From Streptococcus cristatus (lineage in GTDB: Bacteria; Bacillota; Bacilli; Lactobacillales; Streptococcaceae), in contig NZ_RJPR01000003.1 of the NCBI RefSeq assembly GCF_003943465.1, positions 95,677 to 159,676 on the forward strand: a stretch of DNA of 64,000 nt. The letters are read 5' to 3'. The notes under the pieces were generated by a model. That model was given only the letters and a program-made list of their open reading frames with translations. It ran no database searches and was not told the origin of the DNA. Made by a program: the position numbers and the translations under genes. Of the stretch, positions 38,184-47,475 are shown in pieces (positions within the stretch are counted from its first letter, which is position 1; each line of letters opens with the position of its first letter).

Positions 38184-38349
38184 GAAGCTTATAATAGAAC
38201 TTGATTTGAACAAGTCCATCACGACAAGCCTGATTAGCAATGTCTGCAAGCTTGAAATGCGCGGAAATGGTGTTCATCAGTTTAGCTTCCTATGAGACAA
38301 TTTTAGCTGGGAATATCGCTCACAGCTGCTTCTGAGAAAGGGGTGCCCT

Positions 38350-38862
38350 ATGTTAGTTAGAGTTCAGCCAGAAGATCTGGATATTTTGCGGGACTTAGAA
38401 GTGCAGACCTACCAAGAAACTTTTGGTCCTTTCATTAAGCAGGAGGACTTGGAGCATTATTTTGCCCATGAGCTGGCGCATGAAAGGCTGGCGCGGGAGT
38501 TGGCTAATTCTGAGTCTGAGCATTATTTTGTACTGGACAAGGAGCAAAAGATCGCTGGTTTTCTCAAGTGTAACTGGGGTCAGGCTCAGACAGAGCAGGA
38601 GTTGGAAGATTCCTTTGAAATTCAACGGATTTATGTGCTTGCCTCCCATCAGGGCCTCGGCTTGGGCAAGGAAATGTTTGAATTTGCCCTAGAAGAAGCC
38701 CAAAAACGTGGCTTTAGCTGGGCTTGGCTAGGTGTTTGGGAAAGAAATTTTAAGGCGCAGAATTTTTACTTTAAATATGGCTTTGAAAGATTTAGCCAGC
38801 ATGAATATATCACTGGTGACACAGTCGATATTGACTGGCTTTTGAGGAAGAAATTAAACTAA
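38350..38862 (+). CDS. GNAT-family N-acetyltransferase
   Basis: This 170-residue GNAT protein has the acetyl-CoA loop [15 protein letters not shown] (motif A) near residue 98 and the motif B stretch [20 protein letters not shown]. It sits between pheS and pheT, an arrangement common in streptococci. The substrate is unknown. GAAAGGGG precedes the ATG. The 166 bp between pheS and this gene contain no feature I can name. Confidence 0.87.
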   Translation: MLVRVQPEDLDILRDLEVQTYQETFGPFIKQEDLEHYFAHELAHERLARELANSESEHYFVLDKEQKIAGFLKCNWGQAQTEQELEDSFEIQRIYVLASHQGLGLGKEMFEFALEEAQKRGFSWAWLGVWERNFKAQNFYFKYGFERFSQHEYITGDTVDIDWLLRKKLN

Positions 38863-39004
38863 AAAGACGATAGTATCGCTACTTATTGGGCTTTTAGTGA
38901 AAACAGAAATTTATAGAGAGGAATCAAATACGACCGAAGAGACGAATAGACTGGTTTTGTCAATGAAGTCAGAGTTGGTTCTGGTCGGTCGTAAAATCAT
39001 AAAT

Positions 39005-41410
39005 ATGTTAGTTAGTTATAAATGGTTAAAAGAACTGGTTGATTTGGATGTGACGAGCGCCGAACTGGCGGAGAAAATGTCCACAACCGGTATTGAAGTA
39101 GAAGGAGTCAGCTCGCCAGCTGAAGGTCTTTCGAAAATTGTTGTCGGAGAAGTTCTGAGCTGTGAGGATGTACCTGAAACTCACCTGCACCTCTGTCAAG
39201 TCAATGTTGGTGAAGACGAGCCTCGTCAGATTGTCTGTGGCGCACCGAATGTACGTGCTGGAATCAAGGTTATGGTGGCTGTACCAGGCGCTCGCATTGC
39301 GGATAATTATAAGATTAAAAAAGGGAAAATCCGTGGCTTGGAGTCACTGGGCATGATCTGCTCTCTCGGTGAGCTGGGCATTTCGGATTCTGTCGTGCCA
39401 AAGGAAATTGCGGATGGCATCCAAATTTTGCCAGATAGTGCTGTACCAGGAGATGAGGTTTTCCCTTATCTAGACCTGGACGATGAGATTATCGAGCTTT
39501 CTATCACGCCAAACCGGGCTGACGCTTTGTCTATGCGCGGAGTGGCGCACGAAGTAGCAGCTATCTATGATAAGCCTGTTCATTTCAAAGAATTTCCTTT
39601 GACTGAAGGGGATAAAGAGGCTGCGGCTAGCTTGTCTGTTGCCATTGAGAGCGAAAAAGCACCGTTTTATGCAGCTCGCATTTTGGACAATGTGACCATT
39701 GCTCCGAGTCCTCAGTGGCTGCAAAATCTCCTCATGAACGAAGGAATCCGTCCGATTAACAATGTAGTGGACGTGACCAATTACATCTTGCTCTACTTTG
39801 GTCAGCCCATGCATGCCTTTGATTTGGATACATTTGAGGGCGACCAGATTGTCGTCCGGGAAGCGCGTACTGGTGAAAAGCTGGTGACGCTGGACGGCGA
39901 AGAGCGTGATCTGGAAGTCGGTGATTTAGTTATCACTGTGGCAGATAAGCCAGTGGCTTTGGCTGGTGTCATGGGCGGAGCGGCAACCGAAATCTCTGAC
40001 AAGTCGACTCGTGTCGTTCTGGAAGTAGCTGTCTTCAATGGCAAGTCAGTTCGTAAGACAAGCAGTCGTCTGGGCTTGCGTTCGGAGTCTTCTTCACGCT
40101 TTGAAAAAGGGATTAATCTTGCAACAGTAACCGAAGCTTTAGATGCTGCTGCAAGCATGATTGTTGACTTGGCAGGTGCAACTGTTCATGCTGGTATTGT
40201 CCAAGCAGGACAGTTAGATACGACTGATAAGCAGGTTTCGACCAGCCTTTCAGATGTCAACCGAGTTTTGGGAACAGATTTGACGTATGCAGATATTGAA
40301 GATATTTTCCGTCGTCTAGGCTTTGGTCTTAGCGGATCTGCGGACTTGTTCACAGTCAGCGTGCCTGCTCGTCGTTGGGATATTAGTATTCCAGCAGATC
40401 TTTACGAGGAAATTGCTCGTATTTATGGCTATGACCGTTTGCCGGTTTCCCTGCCTCAAGATGCTGGAACGGCTGGTGAATTGACGCCTACTCAGAAGCT
40501 ACGTCGTAAGGTTCGTACGGTGGCTGAAGGAGCAGGTCTGACCGAGATTATTTCCTATGCCTTGACCACACCAGAAAAAGCTGTCGAATTTACGCTTAAT
40601 CCTACAAATCTAACGGAGCTTATGTGGCCTATGACAAGGGAGCGCAGTGTTCTCCGCCAAAATATGCTCTCAGGCATGTTGGATACTGTCAGCTACAATG
40701 TTGCTCGTAAAAATAAGGATTTGGCCCTTTATGAAATTGGGAAAATCTTTGAACAAACAGGTAATCCAAAGGAAGAATTGCCTAACGAAATCAATAGTTT
40801 TGCCTTTGCCCTAACTGGCTTGGTAAGTGAAAAGGATTTCCAAACGCCAGCGACTCCTGTGGACTTCTTCTACGCTAAGGGTGTGGTTGAAGCGCTCTTT
40901 GACCGCCTAGGATTAGAAGCTGATTATCAAGCAACTGACCAGCTTAAGAGTCTGCATCCGGGTCGGACAGCGCTGATTTCGATCAAAGGTCAACCAGTGG
41001 GCTATGTTGGGCAGGTTCATCCAGTGACGGCCAAGGCTTATGACATCCCAGAAACCTATGTGGCGGAGCTCAATCTGACGGCTATTGAGGCGAGTCTTGA
41101 GCCAGAACAGCCTTTTACAGAGATCACCAAATTCCCAGCTGTTACTCGCGATGTGGCCTTGTTGCTCAAAGCAGAGATCAGCCACAGACAGGTTGTTGAA
41201 GCGATTCAAGCTGCCGGAGTGAAACGTTTGACGGATATCAAGCTCTTCGATATCTTCTCTGGTGAAAAATTAGGTGTTGGCCTCAAGTCTATGGCCTACA
41301 CTCTGACTTTCCAAAATCCAGAAGACAGCCTAACCGATGATGAAGTGGCTAAATACATGGAAAAAATCCAAAAATCCTTGGAAGAAAATGTCGGAGCAGA
41401 AGTAAGGTAG
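39005..41410 (+). CDS. pheT: Phenylalanyl-tRNA synthetase, beta subunit
   Basis: This 801-residue subunit has an N-terminal tRNA-binding OB fold (about 40-150). B3/B4 editing domains follow ([21 protein letters not shown] and [10 protein letters not shown]), then the B5 helix-turn-helix, and the C-terminal FDX-ACB domain ([15 protein letters not shown]). ATG39005 gives [12 protein letters not shown], the usual start, but no convincing SD precedes it. The frame stays open to 38897, where GTG would add 36 residues with no family match. A terminator hairpin follows. Confidence 0.95.
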   Translation: MLVSYKWLKELVDLDVTSAELAEKMSTTGIEVEGVSSPAEGLSKIVVGEVLSCEDVPETHLHLCQVNVGEDEPRQIVCGAPNVRAGIKVMVAVPGARIADNYKIKKGKIRGLESLGMICSLGELGISDSVVPKEIADGIQILPDSAVPGDEVFPYLDLDDEIIELSITPNRADALSMRGVAHEVAAIYDKPVHFKEFPLTEGDKEAAASLSVAIESEKAPFYAARILDNVTIAPSPQWLQNLLMNEGIRPINNVVDVTNYILLYFGQPMHAFDLDTFEGDQIVVREARTGEKLVTLDGEERDLEVGDLVITVADKPVALAGVMGGAATEISDKSTRVVLEVAVFNGKSVRKTSSRLGLRSESSSRFEKGINLATVTEALDAAASMIVDLAGATVHAGIVQAGQLDTTDKQVSTSLSDVNRVLGTDLTYADIEDIFRRLGFGLSGSADLFTVSVPARRWDISIPADLYEEIARIYGYDRLPVSLPQDAGTAGELTPTQKLRRKVRTVAEGAGLTEIISYALTTPEKAVEFTLNPTNLTELMWPMTRERSVLRQNMLSGMLDTVSYNVARKNKDLALYEIGKIFEQTGNPKEELPNEINSFAFALTGLVSEKDFQTPATPVDFFYAKGVVEALFDRLGLEADYQATDQLKSLHPGRTALISIKGQPVGYVGQVHPVTAKAYDIPETYVAELNLTAIEASLEPEQPFTEITKFPAVTRDVALLLKAEISHRQVVEAIQAAGVKRLTDIKLFDIFSGEKLGVGLKSMAYTLTFQNPEDSLTDDEVAKYMEKIQKSLEENVGAEVR

Positions 41411-41418
41411 TAAACGAT

Positions 41419-41447
41419 TCCCCAGTCTTTTGGCTGGGGATAATTTT
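41419..41447 (+). terminator. Terminator after pheT
   Basis: TCCCCAG (41419-41425) and CTGGGGA (41434-41440) form a stem followed by TAATTTTAT. It marks the boundary of the CRISPR locus. Confidence 0.65.
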
Positions 41448-41502
41448 ATGTTAAAGTAAAAGTCAGTTTTATAATTATAGATTGTCAAAATTATATTATT
41501 TC

Positions 41503-41531
41503 TTGAGTTTTTAAACATTTAGAGTTACAAT
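41503..41531 (+). promoter_or_regulatory. Putative cas9 promoter
   Basis: TTGAGT (41503-41508), a 17-nt spacer and TACAAT (41526-41531) lie 33 bp upstream of cas9. A TATAAT at about 41539 is an alternative -10 without a good -35. Confidence 0.55.
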
Positions 41532-41563
41532 GATATTAATATAATATTCAACGAGGTGAACAT

Positions 41564-44500
41564 ATGAACGGAAAAATATTAGGGCTTGATATCGGTGTGG
41601 CTTCTGTTGGTGTTGGAATCTTAGACAAAGAAACTGGTGAAATTAGTCATGCTAGTTCTCGGATTTTCCCAGCGGCTACTGCTGACAGTAATGTCGAGAG
41701 ACGAGAATTTCGCCAAGGGCGGAGATTAGGACGCAGAAAGAAGCATCGAAAAGTGCGTCTAGCCGATTTATTTAGTGATGCGGGGCTTATAACAGACTTT
41801 TCCCAAGTATCTATCAATTTAAATCCATACGAACTGCGCGTTAAGGGATTAAATGAAAAATTAACTAATGAAGAATTATTCATTGCTTTGAAAAATATTG
41901 TCAAAAGGAGAGGGATTAGCTATCTTGACGATGCTAACGAAGATAGTGAGTCTTCTTCTTCAGACTATGGCAAGGCTGTTGAAGAAAACTATGGCAAGGC
42001 TGTTGAAGAAAATAGAAAGCTTCTAGCAAATAAAACACCGGGACAGATTCAGCTAGAACGTTTTGAGAAATACGGACAGGTTCGAGGTGATTTTACTGTT
42101 GAAGAAAATGGAGAAAAACACCGTCTGCTTAATGTGTTTTCGACTTCAGCTTATAAAAAAGAAGCAGAGCGAATCTTGACAAAGCAGCAATACTATAATC
42201 AAGATATCACTGATGAATTTATTCAGGCTTATTTAACGATTTTAACTGGAAAACGTAAGTATTACCATGGACCAGGGAATGAAAAGTCTCGTACGGATTA
42301 TGGACGCTTTAGAACAGATGGAACAACTTTGGATAATATTTTTGGTATTTTGATTGGGAAATGTACCTTTTATCCAGAGGAATACAGAGCTGCTAAAGCT
42401 TCTTACACGGCACAGGAATTTAATTTACTCAATGATTTAAACAATCTGACTGTTCCAACAGAAACTAAGAAGCTTAGTGAGGAGCAGAAGAGACAGATTA
42501 TTGAGTATGCAAAAGGAGCTAAAACTTTAGGTGCTGCTACTTTGTTGAAGTATATAGCGAAATTGATTGACGCGTCAGTGGACGATATTAAGGGCTATCG
42601 GATTGATAAAAGTGAAAAACCAGAAATGCATACTTTTGATATTTATCGAAAAATGCAAACATTGGAAACGGTTGACGTTGAGCAACTATCTAGAGAGGTT
42701 TTAGATGAGCTGGCTCATATTCTTACACTCAATACAGAACGTGAAGGAATCGAAGAAGCGATTAAAGCATCATTTATTAAAGAAGAATTTGAGCAAGATC
42801 AGATTGCTGAATTAGTCTTATTTAGAAAGTCTAATAGCTCCTTGTTTGGAAAAGGTTGGCATAATTTTTCAATCAAATTGATGATAGAGTTGATTCCAGA
42901 GCTTTATGAAACATCTGAAGAGCAGATGACAATCCTTACACGATTGGGTAAACAAAAGACAAAGGCAAAATCTAAACGAACCAAGTATATTGATGAGAAG
43001 GAATTGACCGAAGAAATTTACAATCCAGTAGTTGCTAAGTCAGTCAGACAAGCAATTAAAATCATAAATCTTGCTACAAAGAAATATGGTATCTTTGATA
43101 ATATCGTTATTGAAATGGCCCGTGAAAATAATGAAGAAGAAGCTAAGAAAGATTACGTAAAGCGCCAAAAAGCTAATGAAGATGAAAAAAACGCTGCAAT
43201 GGAAAAAGCTGCTCATCAATATAATGGAAAAAAGGAACTGCCAGATAGTATTTTTCACGGGCATAAAGAATTGGCTACGAAAATTCGTCTTTGGCATCAG
43301 CAGGGCGAAAAATGTCTTTATACTGGGAAGAATATACCGATAGCAGATTTGATTGAAAATCAGTATAAATATGAGATTGATCATATTTTGCCACTATCTC
43401 TTTCTTTTGATGATAGTTTAGCAAATAAGGTACTAGTTTTAGCAACAGCCAATCAAGAGAAAGGACAGCGTACACCATTTCAAGCTCTTGATGGTATGGA
43501 TGATTCTTGGTCATATAGAGAATTTAAATCTTATGTCAAAGCCTCTAAGGCACTTAGTAATAAAAAGAAAGATTACTTGCTCAATGAGGAAGACATTAAC
43601 AAAATTGAAGTCAAACAAAAATTTATTGAGCGCAATCTAGTTGATACTCGCTATTCTTCTCGAGTAGTTCTAAATGCTCTTCAGGATTTTTATAAGTTAA
43701 ATGATTTTGATACCAAGATTTCAGTGGTGCGCGGACAATTTACTTCTCAACTGAGAAGAAAGTGGCGGATTGGCAAATCGCGTGAAACTTATCACCATCA
43801 TACAGTCGATGCATTAATTATCGCGGCCTCCAGTCAATTAAGACTTTGGAAAAAGCGGAATAATCCTCTGATTTCTTACAAAGATAACCAATTTGTGGAT
43901 TCTGAAACAGGAGAGATTATTACATTGACTGATGATGAGTATAAAGAATTAGTATTTAGAGCTCCTTATGATCATTTTGTTGATACGCTAAGCAGTAAAA
44001 AATTCGAAGATAGTATTTTATTTTCCTATCAAGTGGATTCAAAATATAATCGTAAGATTTCTGATGCAACAATTTATGCAACGAGAAAAGCAAAGTTAGG
44101 TAAAGATAAGTCGGAAGAAACTTATGTATTGGGTAAGATTAAGAATATATATACTCAAACGGGTTATGATGCTTTCATAAAGCTCTATAAAAAGGATAAA
44201 AGTAAATTCCTGATGTACCAGAAGGATCCACTAACTTTTGAAAAGGTCATTGAGGAGATTTTAAAAACGTATCCTGATAGGGAACAAAATGAAAATGGAA
44301 AAGAAGTTGCTTGTAATCCCTTCGAGAAATATAGACAGGAAAATGGTCCTATTCGAAAATATAGTAAAAAAGGAAAAGGTCCAGAAATTAAGAGTCTGAA
44401 ATACTATGATAAAAATATTCCAGAATCATTTGTTAATATAACTCCTCATAATAGCAAAAATAAAGTTATTCTTCGTCAATTAAATCCATGGCGTACAGAT

Positions 44501-44956
44501 GTTTATTTTAATCCAGATACTAAAAAATATGAATTATTAGGATTGAAATATGCTGATTTGCAGTTTGAAAAGGGAACTGGGAACTACTCTATAACTCCAG
44601 AAAAATATTACGAAATCAAAGAAAAAGAAGGAGTAAGCGAACAATCAGAATTCAAATTTACCTTATATAAAAATGATTTGCTTTTAATTAAGGATACAAA
44701 GAGTCATGAACAACAAATTTTTAGATTTTTATCTAGAACTATGCCAAACCAAAAACACTATGTTGAATTGAAACCTTATGATAAAGGAAATTTTGAAGGT
44801 AAGGAAAAGATTAAAGTATTTATTACAACATCTAATGGTCGTTGTTTAAAAGGGGTAGGAAAAGAAAACCTCTCCATCTACAAAGTTCAAACAGATGTTT
44901 TAGGGAATAAACGTTTCATCAAAAAAGAGGGTGATGCTCCAAAACTCGAATTTTAA
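41564..44956 (+). CDS. cas9: CRISPR-associated endonuclease Cas9, type II-A, CRISPR1 kind
   Basis: This 1130-residue Cas9 is very close to the S. thermophilus CRISPR1 enzyme (St1Cas9, 1121 residues). RuvC-I has Asp9 in LGLDIG, followed by the arginine-rich bridge helix at about 50-67. RuvC-II has Glu517 in IVIEMARE. HNH has His607 in YEIDHILPL, and RuvC-III HHHTVDALIIAA has Asp749. All nuclease residues are intact. An 8-residue tandem duplication (YGKAVEEN, 135-142 and 143-150) accounts for His607 versus the known His599. ACGAGGTG precedes the ATG. It should cut DNA guided by the adjacent tracrRNA and crRNAs. Confidence 0.97.
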   Translation: MNGKILGLDIGVASVGVGILDKETGEISHASSRIFPAATADSNVERREFRQGRRLGRRKKHRKVRLADLFSDAGLITDFSQVSINLNPYELRVKGLNEKLTNEELFIALKNIVKRRGISYLDDANEDSESSSSDYGKAVEENYGKAVEENRKLLANKTPGQIQLERFEKYGQVRGDFTVEENGEKHRLLNVFSTSAYKKEAERILTKQQYYNQDITDEFIQAYLTILTGKRKYYHGPGNEKSRTDYGRFRTDGTTLDNIFGILIGKCTFYPEEYRAAKASYTAQEFNLLNDLNNLTVPTETKKLSEEQKRQIIEYAKGAKTLGAATLLKYIAKLIDASVDDIKGYRIDKSEKPEMHTFDIYRKMQTLETVDVEQLSREVLDELAHILTLNTEREGIEEAIKASFIKEEFEQDQIAELVLFRKSNSSLFGKGWHNFSIKLMIELIPELYETSEEQMTILTRLGKQKTKAKSKRTKYIDEKELTEEIYNPVVAKSVRQAIKIINLATKKYGIFDNIVIEMARENNEEEAKKDYVKRQKANEDEKNAAMEKAAHQYNGKKELPDSIFHGHKELATKIRLWHQQGEKCLYTGKNIPIADLIENQYKYEIDHILPLSLSFDDSLANKVLVLATANQEKGQRTPFQALDGMDDSWSYREFKSYVKASKALSNKKKDYLLNEEDINKIEVKQKFIERNLVDTRYSSRVVLNALQDFYKLNDFDTKISVVRGQFTSQLRRKWRIGKSRETYHHHTVDALIIAASSQLRLWKKRNNPLISYKDNQFVDSETGEIITLTDDEYKELVFRAPYDHFVDTLSSKKFEDSILFSYQVDSKYNRKISDATIYATRKAKLGKDKSEETYVLGKIKNIYTQTGYDAFIKLYKKDKSKFLMYQKDPLTFEKVIEEILKTYPDREQNENGKEVACNPFEKYRQENGPIRKYSKKGKGPEIKSLKYYDKNIPESFVNITPHNSKNKVILRQLNPWRTDVYFNPDTKKYELLGLKYADLQFEKGTGNYSITPEKYYEIKEKEGVSEQSEFKFTLYKNDLLLIKDTKSHEQQIFRFLSRTMPNQKHYVELKPYDKGNFEGKEKIKVFITTSNGRCLKGVGKENLSIYKVQTDVLGNKRFIKKEGDAPKLEF
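41966..42013 (+). repeat. 24-bp in-frame tandem duplication inside cas9
   Basis: Two adjacent 24-bp units (41966-41989 and 41990-42013) differ only in the last base (C/T). Each encodes YGKAVEEN. The copy lies after the bridge helix at the start of the recognition lobe. Confidence 0.9.
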
Positions 44957-44974
44957 AATAATCTTTAAAAAGAG

Positions 44975-45003
44975 TTGCAAATAGCTCTGCAATATATTAT
45001 AAT
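44975..45003 (+). promoter_or_regulatory. tracrRNA promoter
   Basis: TTGCAA (44975-44980), a 17-nt spacer and TATAAT (44998-45003) place the transcription start near 45010. Confidence 0.75.
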
Positions 45004-45009
45004 AGCAAT

Positions 45010-45110
45010 TGTAAGGGACGCCTTACACAGTTACTTAAATCTTGCAGAAGCTACAAAGATAAGGCTTCATGCCGAAATCAACACCCTGTCTCTTGGCGGG
45101 GTGTTTTCGT
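45010..45110 (+). ncRNA. tracrRNA of the CRISPR1-type system
   Basis: The anti-repeat ACAGTTACTTAAATCTTG (45027-45044) is an exact complement of 18 nt of the CRISPR repeat. A bulge and AGA/TACAAA continue the duplex. The nexus GATAAGGCTTCATGCCGAAAT follows, and then a terminator stem ACACCCTG (45081-45088)/CGGGGTGT (45097-45104) with TTTT. The body matches the known S. thermophilus CRISPR1 tracrRNA. GTAAGG/CCTTAC (45011-45016/45021-45026) form a 5' hairpin. The gene lies between cas9 and cas1 on the same strand. Confidence 0.93.
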
Positions 45111-45128
45111 GTTGTAAAGGGGAAATTG

Positions 45129-46040
45129 ATGACTTGGAGAATTGTACATGTATGTAAAAGTGAAAAAATGAGGTTAAAACTAGATAATCTCTTAATCAAG
45201 AAAATGGGAGAAGAATATACCATTCCTTTGAGTGATATTTCTATCATAGTAGCGGAAGGAGGAGATACAGTTGTAACGCTTCGTTTACTAAGTGCTCTAA
45301 GTAAATACAATATTGCTTTAGTCGTTTGTGACAATGAGCATCTGCCAACCGGTATCTATCATTCTCAAAATGGGCATTTCCGAGCTTATAAGAGGCTACA
45401 AGAACAATTGCTTTGGACGCAGGATCAAAAGGACAAGCTGTGGCAAATTGTTACTTATTTCAAAATTAATAACCAGCAAGATGTGTTAGCTATGTTTGAG
45501 AAGGATTTAGATTGTATTCAATTATTAGCTGACTATAAAGAACATATTGAGTTAGGCGATAAAACAAATCGAGAAGGTCATGCGGCTAAAGTTTATTTCA
45601 ATGAATTATTTGGTAAAAAATTTGTGCGCGTAACCCAACAGGAAGCAGATGTTATCAATGCAGGTTTAAATTATGGTTATGCGATTATGAGAGCTCAAAT
45701 GGCAAGGATTGTGGCTGGTTATGGATTAAATCCCTTGATTGGAATCTTTCATAAAAATGAATACAATCAATTTAACTTAGTAGATGATCTGATGGAACCT
45801 TTCAGGCAGATTATTGATGTATGGGTTTATCATCATCTAAGAGAAGAAGAATATTTGAAATATGAATTCCGATTAGCTTTAACAGATTTATTAAATGCAA
45901 AGATTCGTTATGGCAAGGAAAATTGTTCTGTAACTGGCGCGATGGATAAATATGTGAAAGGTTTTATCAAATGTATCGCGGATAAAGATACAACAAAATT
46001 TTACTGTCCGGTTATCTCAAGTTTGGAATGGAGTAAATAA
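45129..46040 (+). CDS. cas1: Cas1, spacer-integration nuclease (type II)
   Basis: This 303-residue Cas1 integrase works with Cas2 (and Csn2 and Cas9) to insert new spacers at the leader end. Conserved parts are SDISIIVAEGGDTVVT, the helix with EADVINAGLNYGYAIMRAQ that carries the catalytic Glu, and IFHKNEYNQFNLVDDLMEPFR with the metal-binding His and Asp. ATG45129 (MTWRIVHVCKSEK) matches the family and has AAAGGGG upstream. The frame extends back into the tracrRNA, but that part is not expected to be translated. Confidence 0.96.
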   Translation: MTWRIVHVCKSEKMRLKLDNLLIKKMGEEYTIPLSDISIIVAEGGDTVVTLRLLSALSKYNIALVVCDNEHLPTGIYHSQNGHFRAYKRLQEQLLWTQDQKDKLWQIVTYFKINNQQDVLAMFEKDLDCIQLLADYKEHIELGDKTNREGHAAKVYFNELFGKKFVRVTQQEADVINAGLNYGYAIMRAQMARIVAGYGLNPLIGIFHKNEYNQFNLVDDLMEPFRQIIDVWVYHHLREEEYLKYEFRLALTDLLNAKIRYGKENCSVTGAMDKYVKGFIKCIADKDTTKFYCPVISSLEWSK

Positions 46041-46041
46041 G

Positions 46042-46365
46042 ATGAGGTATGAAGCAATGAGATTGATTTGTTTTTTTGATCTTCCTATGGAAACTAATCA
46101 GGAAAAGCGAACCTACCGTAATTTTCGTAAAGAATTGATTGCAAATGGTTTTGAAATGCTCCAGTTTTCTGTATATTATCGAACTTGCCCTAATCGTAGT
46201 TTTGCTAGCAAATTCTACAAGAAATTAAAACAAAGTAATTTACCTAGTGGAAATGTTCGATTGCTGGCTGTGACGGAAAAACAGTTTTCTGAAATGGTTC
46301 TGATTATTGGTGGGAAGACGAAGCAAGAAGAAGTAGTCAGTGATAATAAGTTGGTAGTCATATGA
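46042..46365 (+). CDS. cas2: Cas2, adaptation protein
   Basis: This 107-residue ferredoxin-fold protein has the N-terminal beta-strand Asp motif LICFFDLP and the body NFRKELIANGFEMLQFSVYYR. As a dimer it holds two Cas1 dimers in the integration complex. It begins 1 bp after the cas1 stop and overlaps csn2 by 4 bp. Confidence 0.95.
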   Translation: MRYEAMRLICFFDLPMETNQEKRTYRNFRKELIANGFEMLQFSVYYRTCPNRSFASKFYKKLKQSNLPSGNVRLLAVTEKQFSEMVLIIGGKTKQEEVVSDNKLVVI

Positions 46366-47405
46366 AACTATATTTTAAGCATCCTTATAAGGAAAATCTA
46401 GCCATTAATTTTGGAAAATTTACGCAGGTTGTTGGTGAAGACCAACAGTTGAAGTATTATATTTGGCAATTATTAGTCTGGTATTTTGGTGGTAAAAAAT
46501 ACAACACAGAGGACTTAACACTCTTTGAACAGAGCGAGCCAGAAATTTGTACAAAAGAGATGATCATAAAAAGAAGTGAGTATAAGATTGTTTCGATTTC
46601 AAATATTCAGGATTTGATTGAGCAGATGGATTACAAAAAGGGAACAGTTGCATTTGATTTTTTAAAGTCTAAACTGGATAACCTAGAAGTGATAGAACAA
46701 ATTGATTTTATCAATGATAAACTAGATCAAATATCGGCTATAGTAAATAAGCAACTCAATTTTCAAATTGGCGATATTGATTATCATACTGAAAGCGTCT
46801 ATCTGAATGTAGAACAACTGATTTTAAAAAATTTTCTACCATATTTTGGAATGGGAGATAAAAATATTTCCTTTGAATTTGTCGAAAATGAAACCAAGTT
46901 TTTAATATTCTTGACCATGCTGCAAGAGACACTTTTAAAAACTAATCAGAAAATAATTTTGCTTTTGAGAAGTATGGATGATTATCTGACTTACCAATCT
47001 TTTGTAAAGTGTTGCAAACGCCTCCAAATGATGACAGAAAAATTTCCTAATATTTATGTGATATCTTTTCCTTCAAATGAAGGCTATCTTCATATCAACA
47101 GAGAAAATATGGAATTTGTTAATATTATTTCTGGTTTTATAGAGCATTACTATGAATTTCGGTTTATGTATGAAAGTTTTGTACAACGTTATCCATCCAA
47201 CGAGATTCCCAATGAAGAAGAATTTTTAATTTCCTTGCAAAAAATTTCTCCTTATTTATTTAGCTCTGATGTGGAGCATATGAGTCTTTCGATTTATGAT
47301 ATGGTCACTTTAAAAATTATGAATAGCTTATACCAATATGATAAAATTATTGATTTTAAAGTACAGATGGCTAATCCATTATTAACAAATTTTTTAAAAT
47401 ATTAG
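46362..47405 (+). CDS. csn2: Csn2, long (CRISPR1/St) form
   Basis: This 347-residue protein is the long Csn2 variant, about 350 residues against roughly 220 in the S. pyogenes form. It begins MKLYFKHPYKENLAINFGKF and has the degenerate P-loop-like core of Csn2 near IILLLRSMDDYL, with a C-terminal helical extension beyond about 230. Csn2 rings bind linear DNA ends and help capture prespacers. Overlap with cas2 indicates coupled translation. The protein is intact. Confidence 0.9.
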   Translation: MKLYFKHPYKENLAINFGKFTQVVGEDQQLKYYIWQLLVWYFGGKKYNTEDLTLFEQSEPEICTKEMIIKRSEYKIVSISNIQDLIEQMDYKKGTVAFDFLKSKLDNLEVIEQIDFINDKLDQISAIVNKQLNFQIGDIDYHTESVYLNVEQLILKNFLPYFGMGDKNISFEFVENETKFLIFLTMLQETLLKTNQKIILLLRSMDDYLTYQSFVKCCKRLQMMTEKFPNIYVISFPSNEGYLHINRENMEFVNIISGFIEHYYEFRFMYESFVQRYPSNEIPNEEEFLISLQKISPYLFSSDVEHMSLSIYDMVTLKIMNSLYQYDKIIDFKVQMANPLLTNFLKY

Positions 47406-47407
47406 AC

Positions 47408-47475
47408 TTGACAAGCTTTTGGGGAGAATCTATAATCAGTATGAGAGTACAAAAAGCAAAAATTTTTAATTTGAG
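47408..47475 (+). promoter_or_regulatory. CRISPR leader with pre-crRNA promoter
   Basis: TTGACA (47408-47413), a 17-nt spacer and TATAAT (47431-47436) form a consensus promoter just after csn2. The leader ends in ATTTGAG (47469-47475) directly against the first repeat. This matches the leader-anchoring sequence known from streptococcal type II-A arrays. GAGAGTACAAAAA (47443-47455) is the exact complement of the start of the first repeat. Confidence 0.85.

Noticed and set aside
38184..38295. Open frame KLIIELDLNKS... after pheS suggesting a gene remnant
   Set aside because: It is only the tail of an out-of-frame reading through pheS, with no start or SD of its own. Too short to support a pseudogene.
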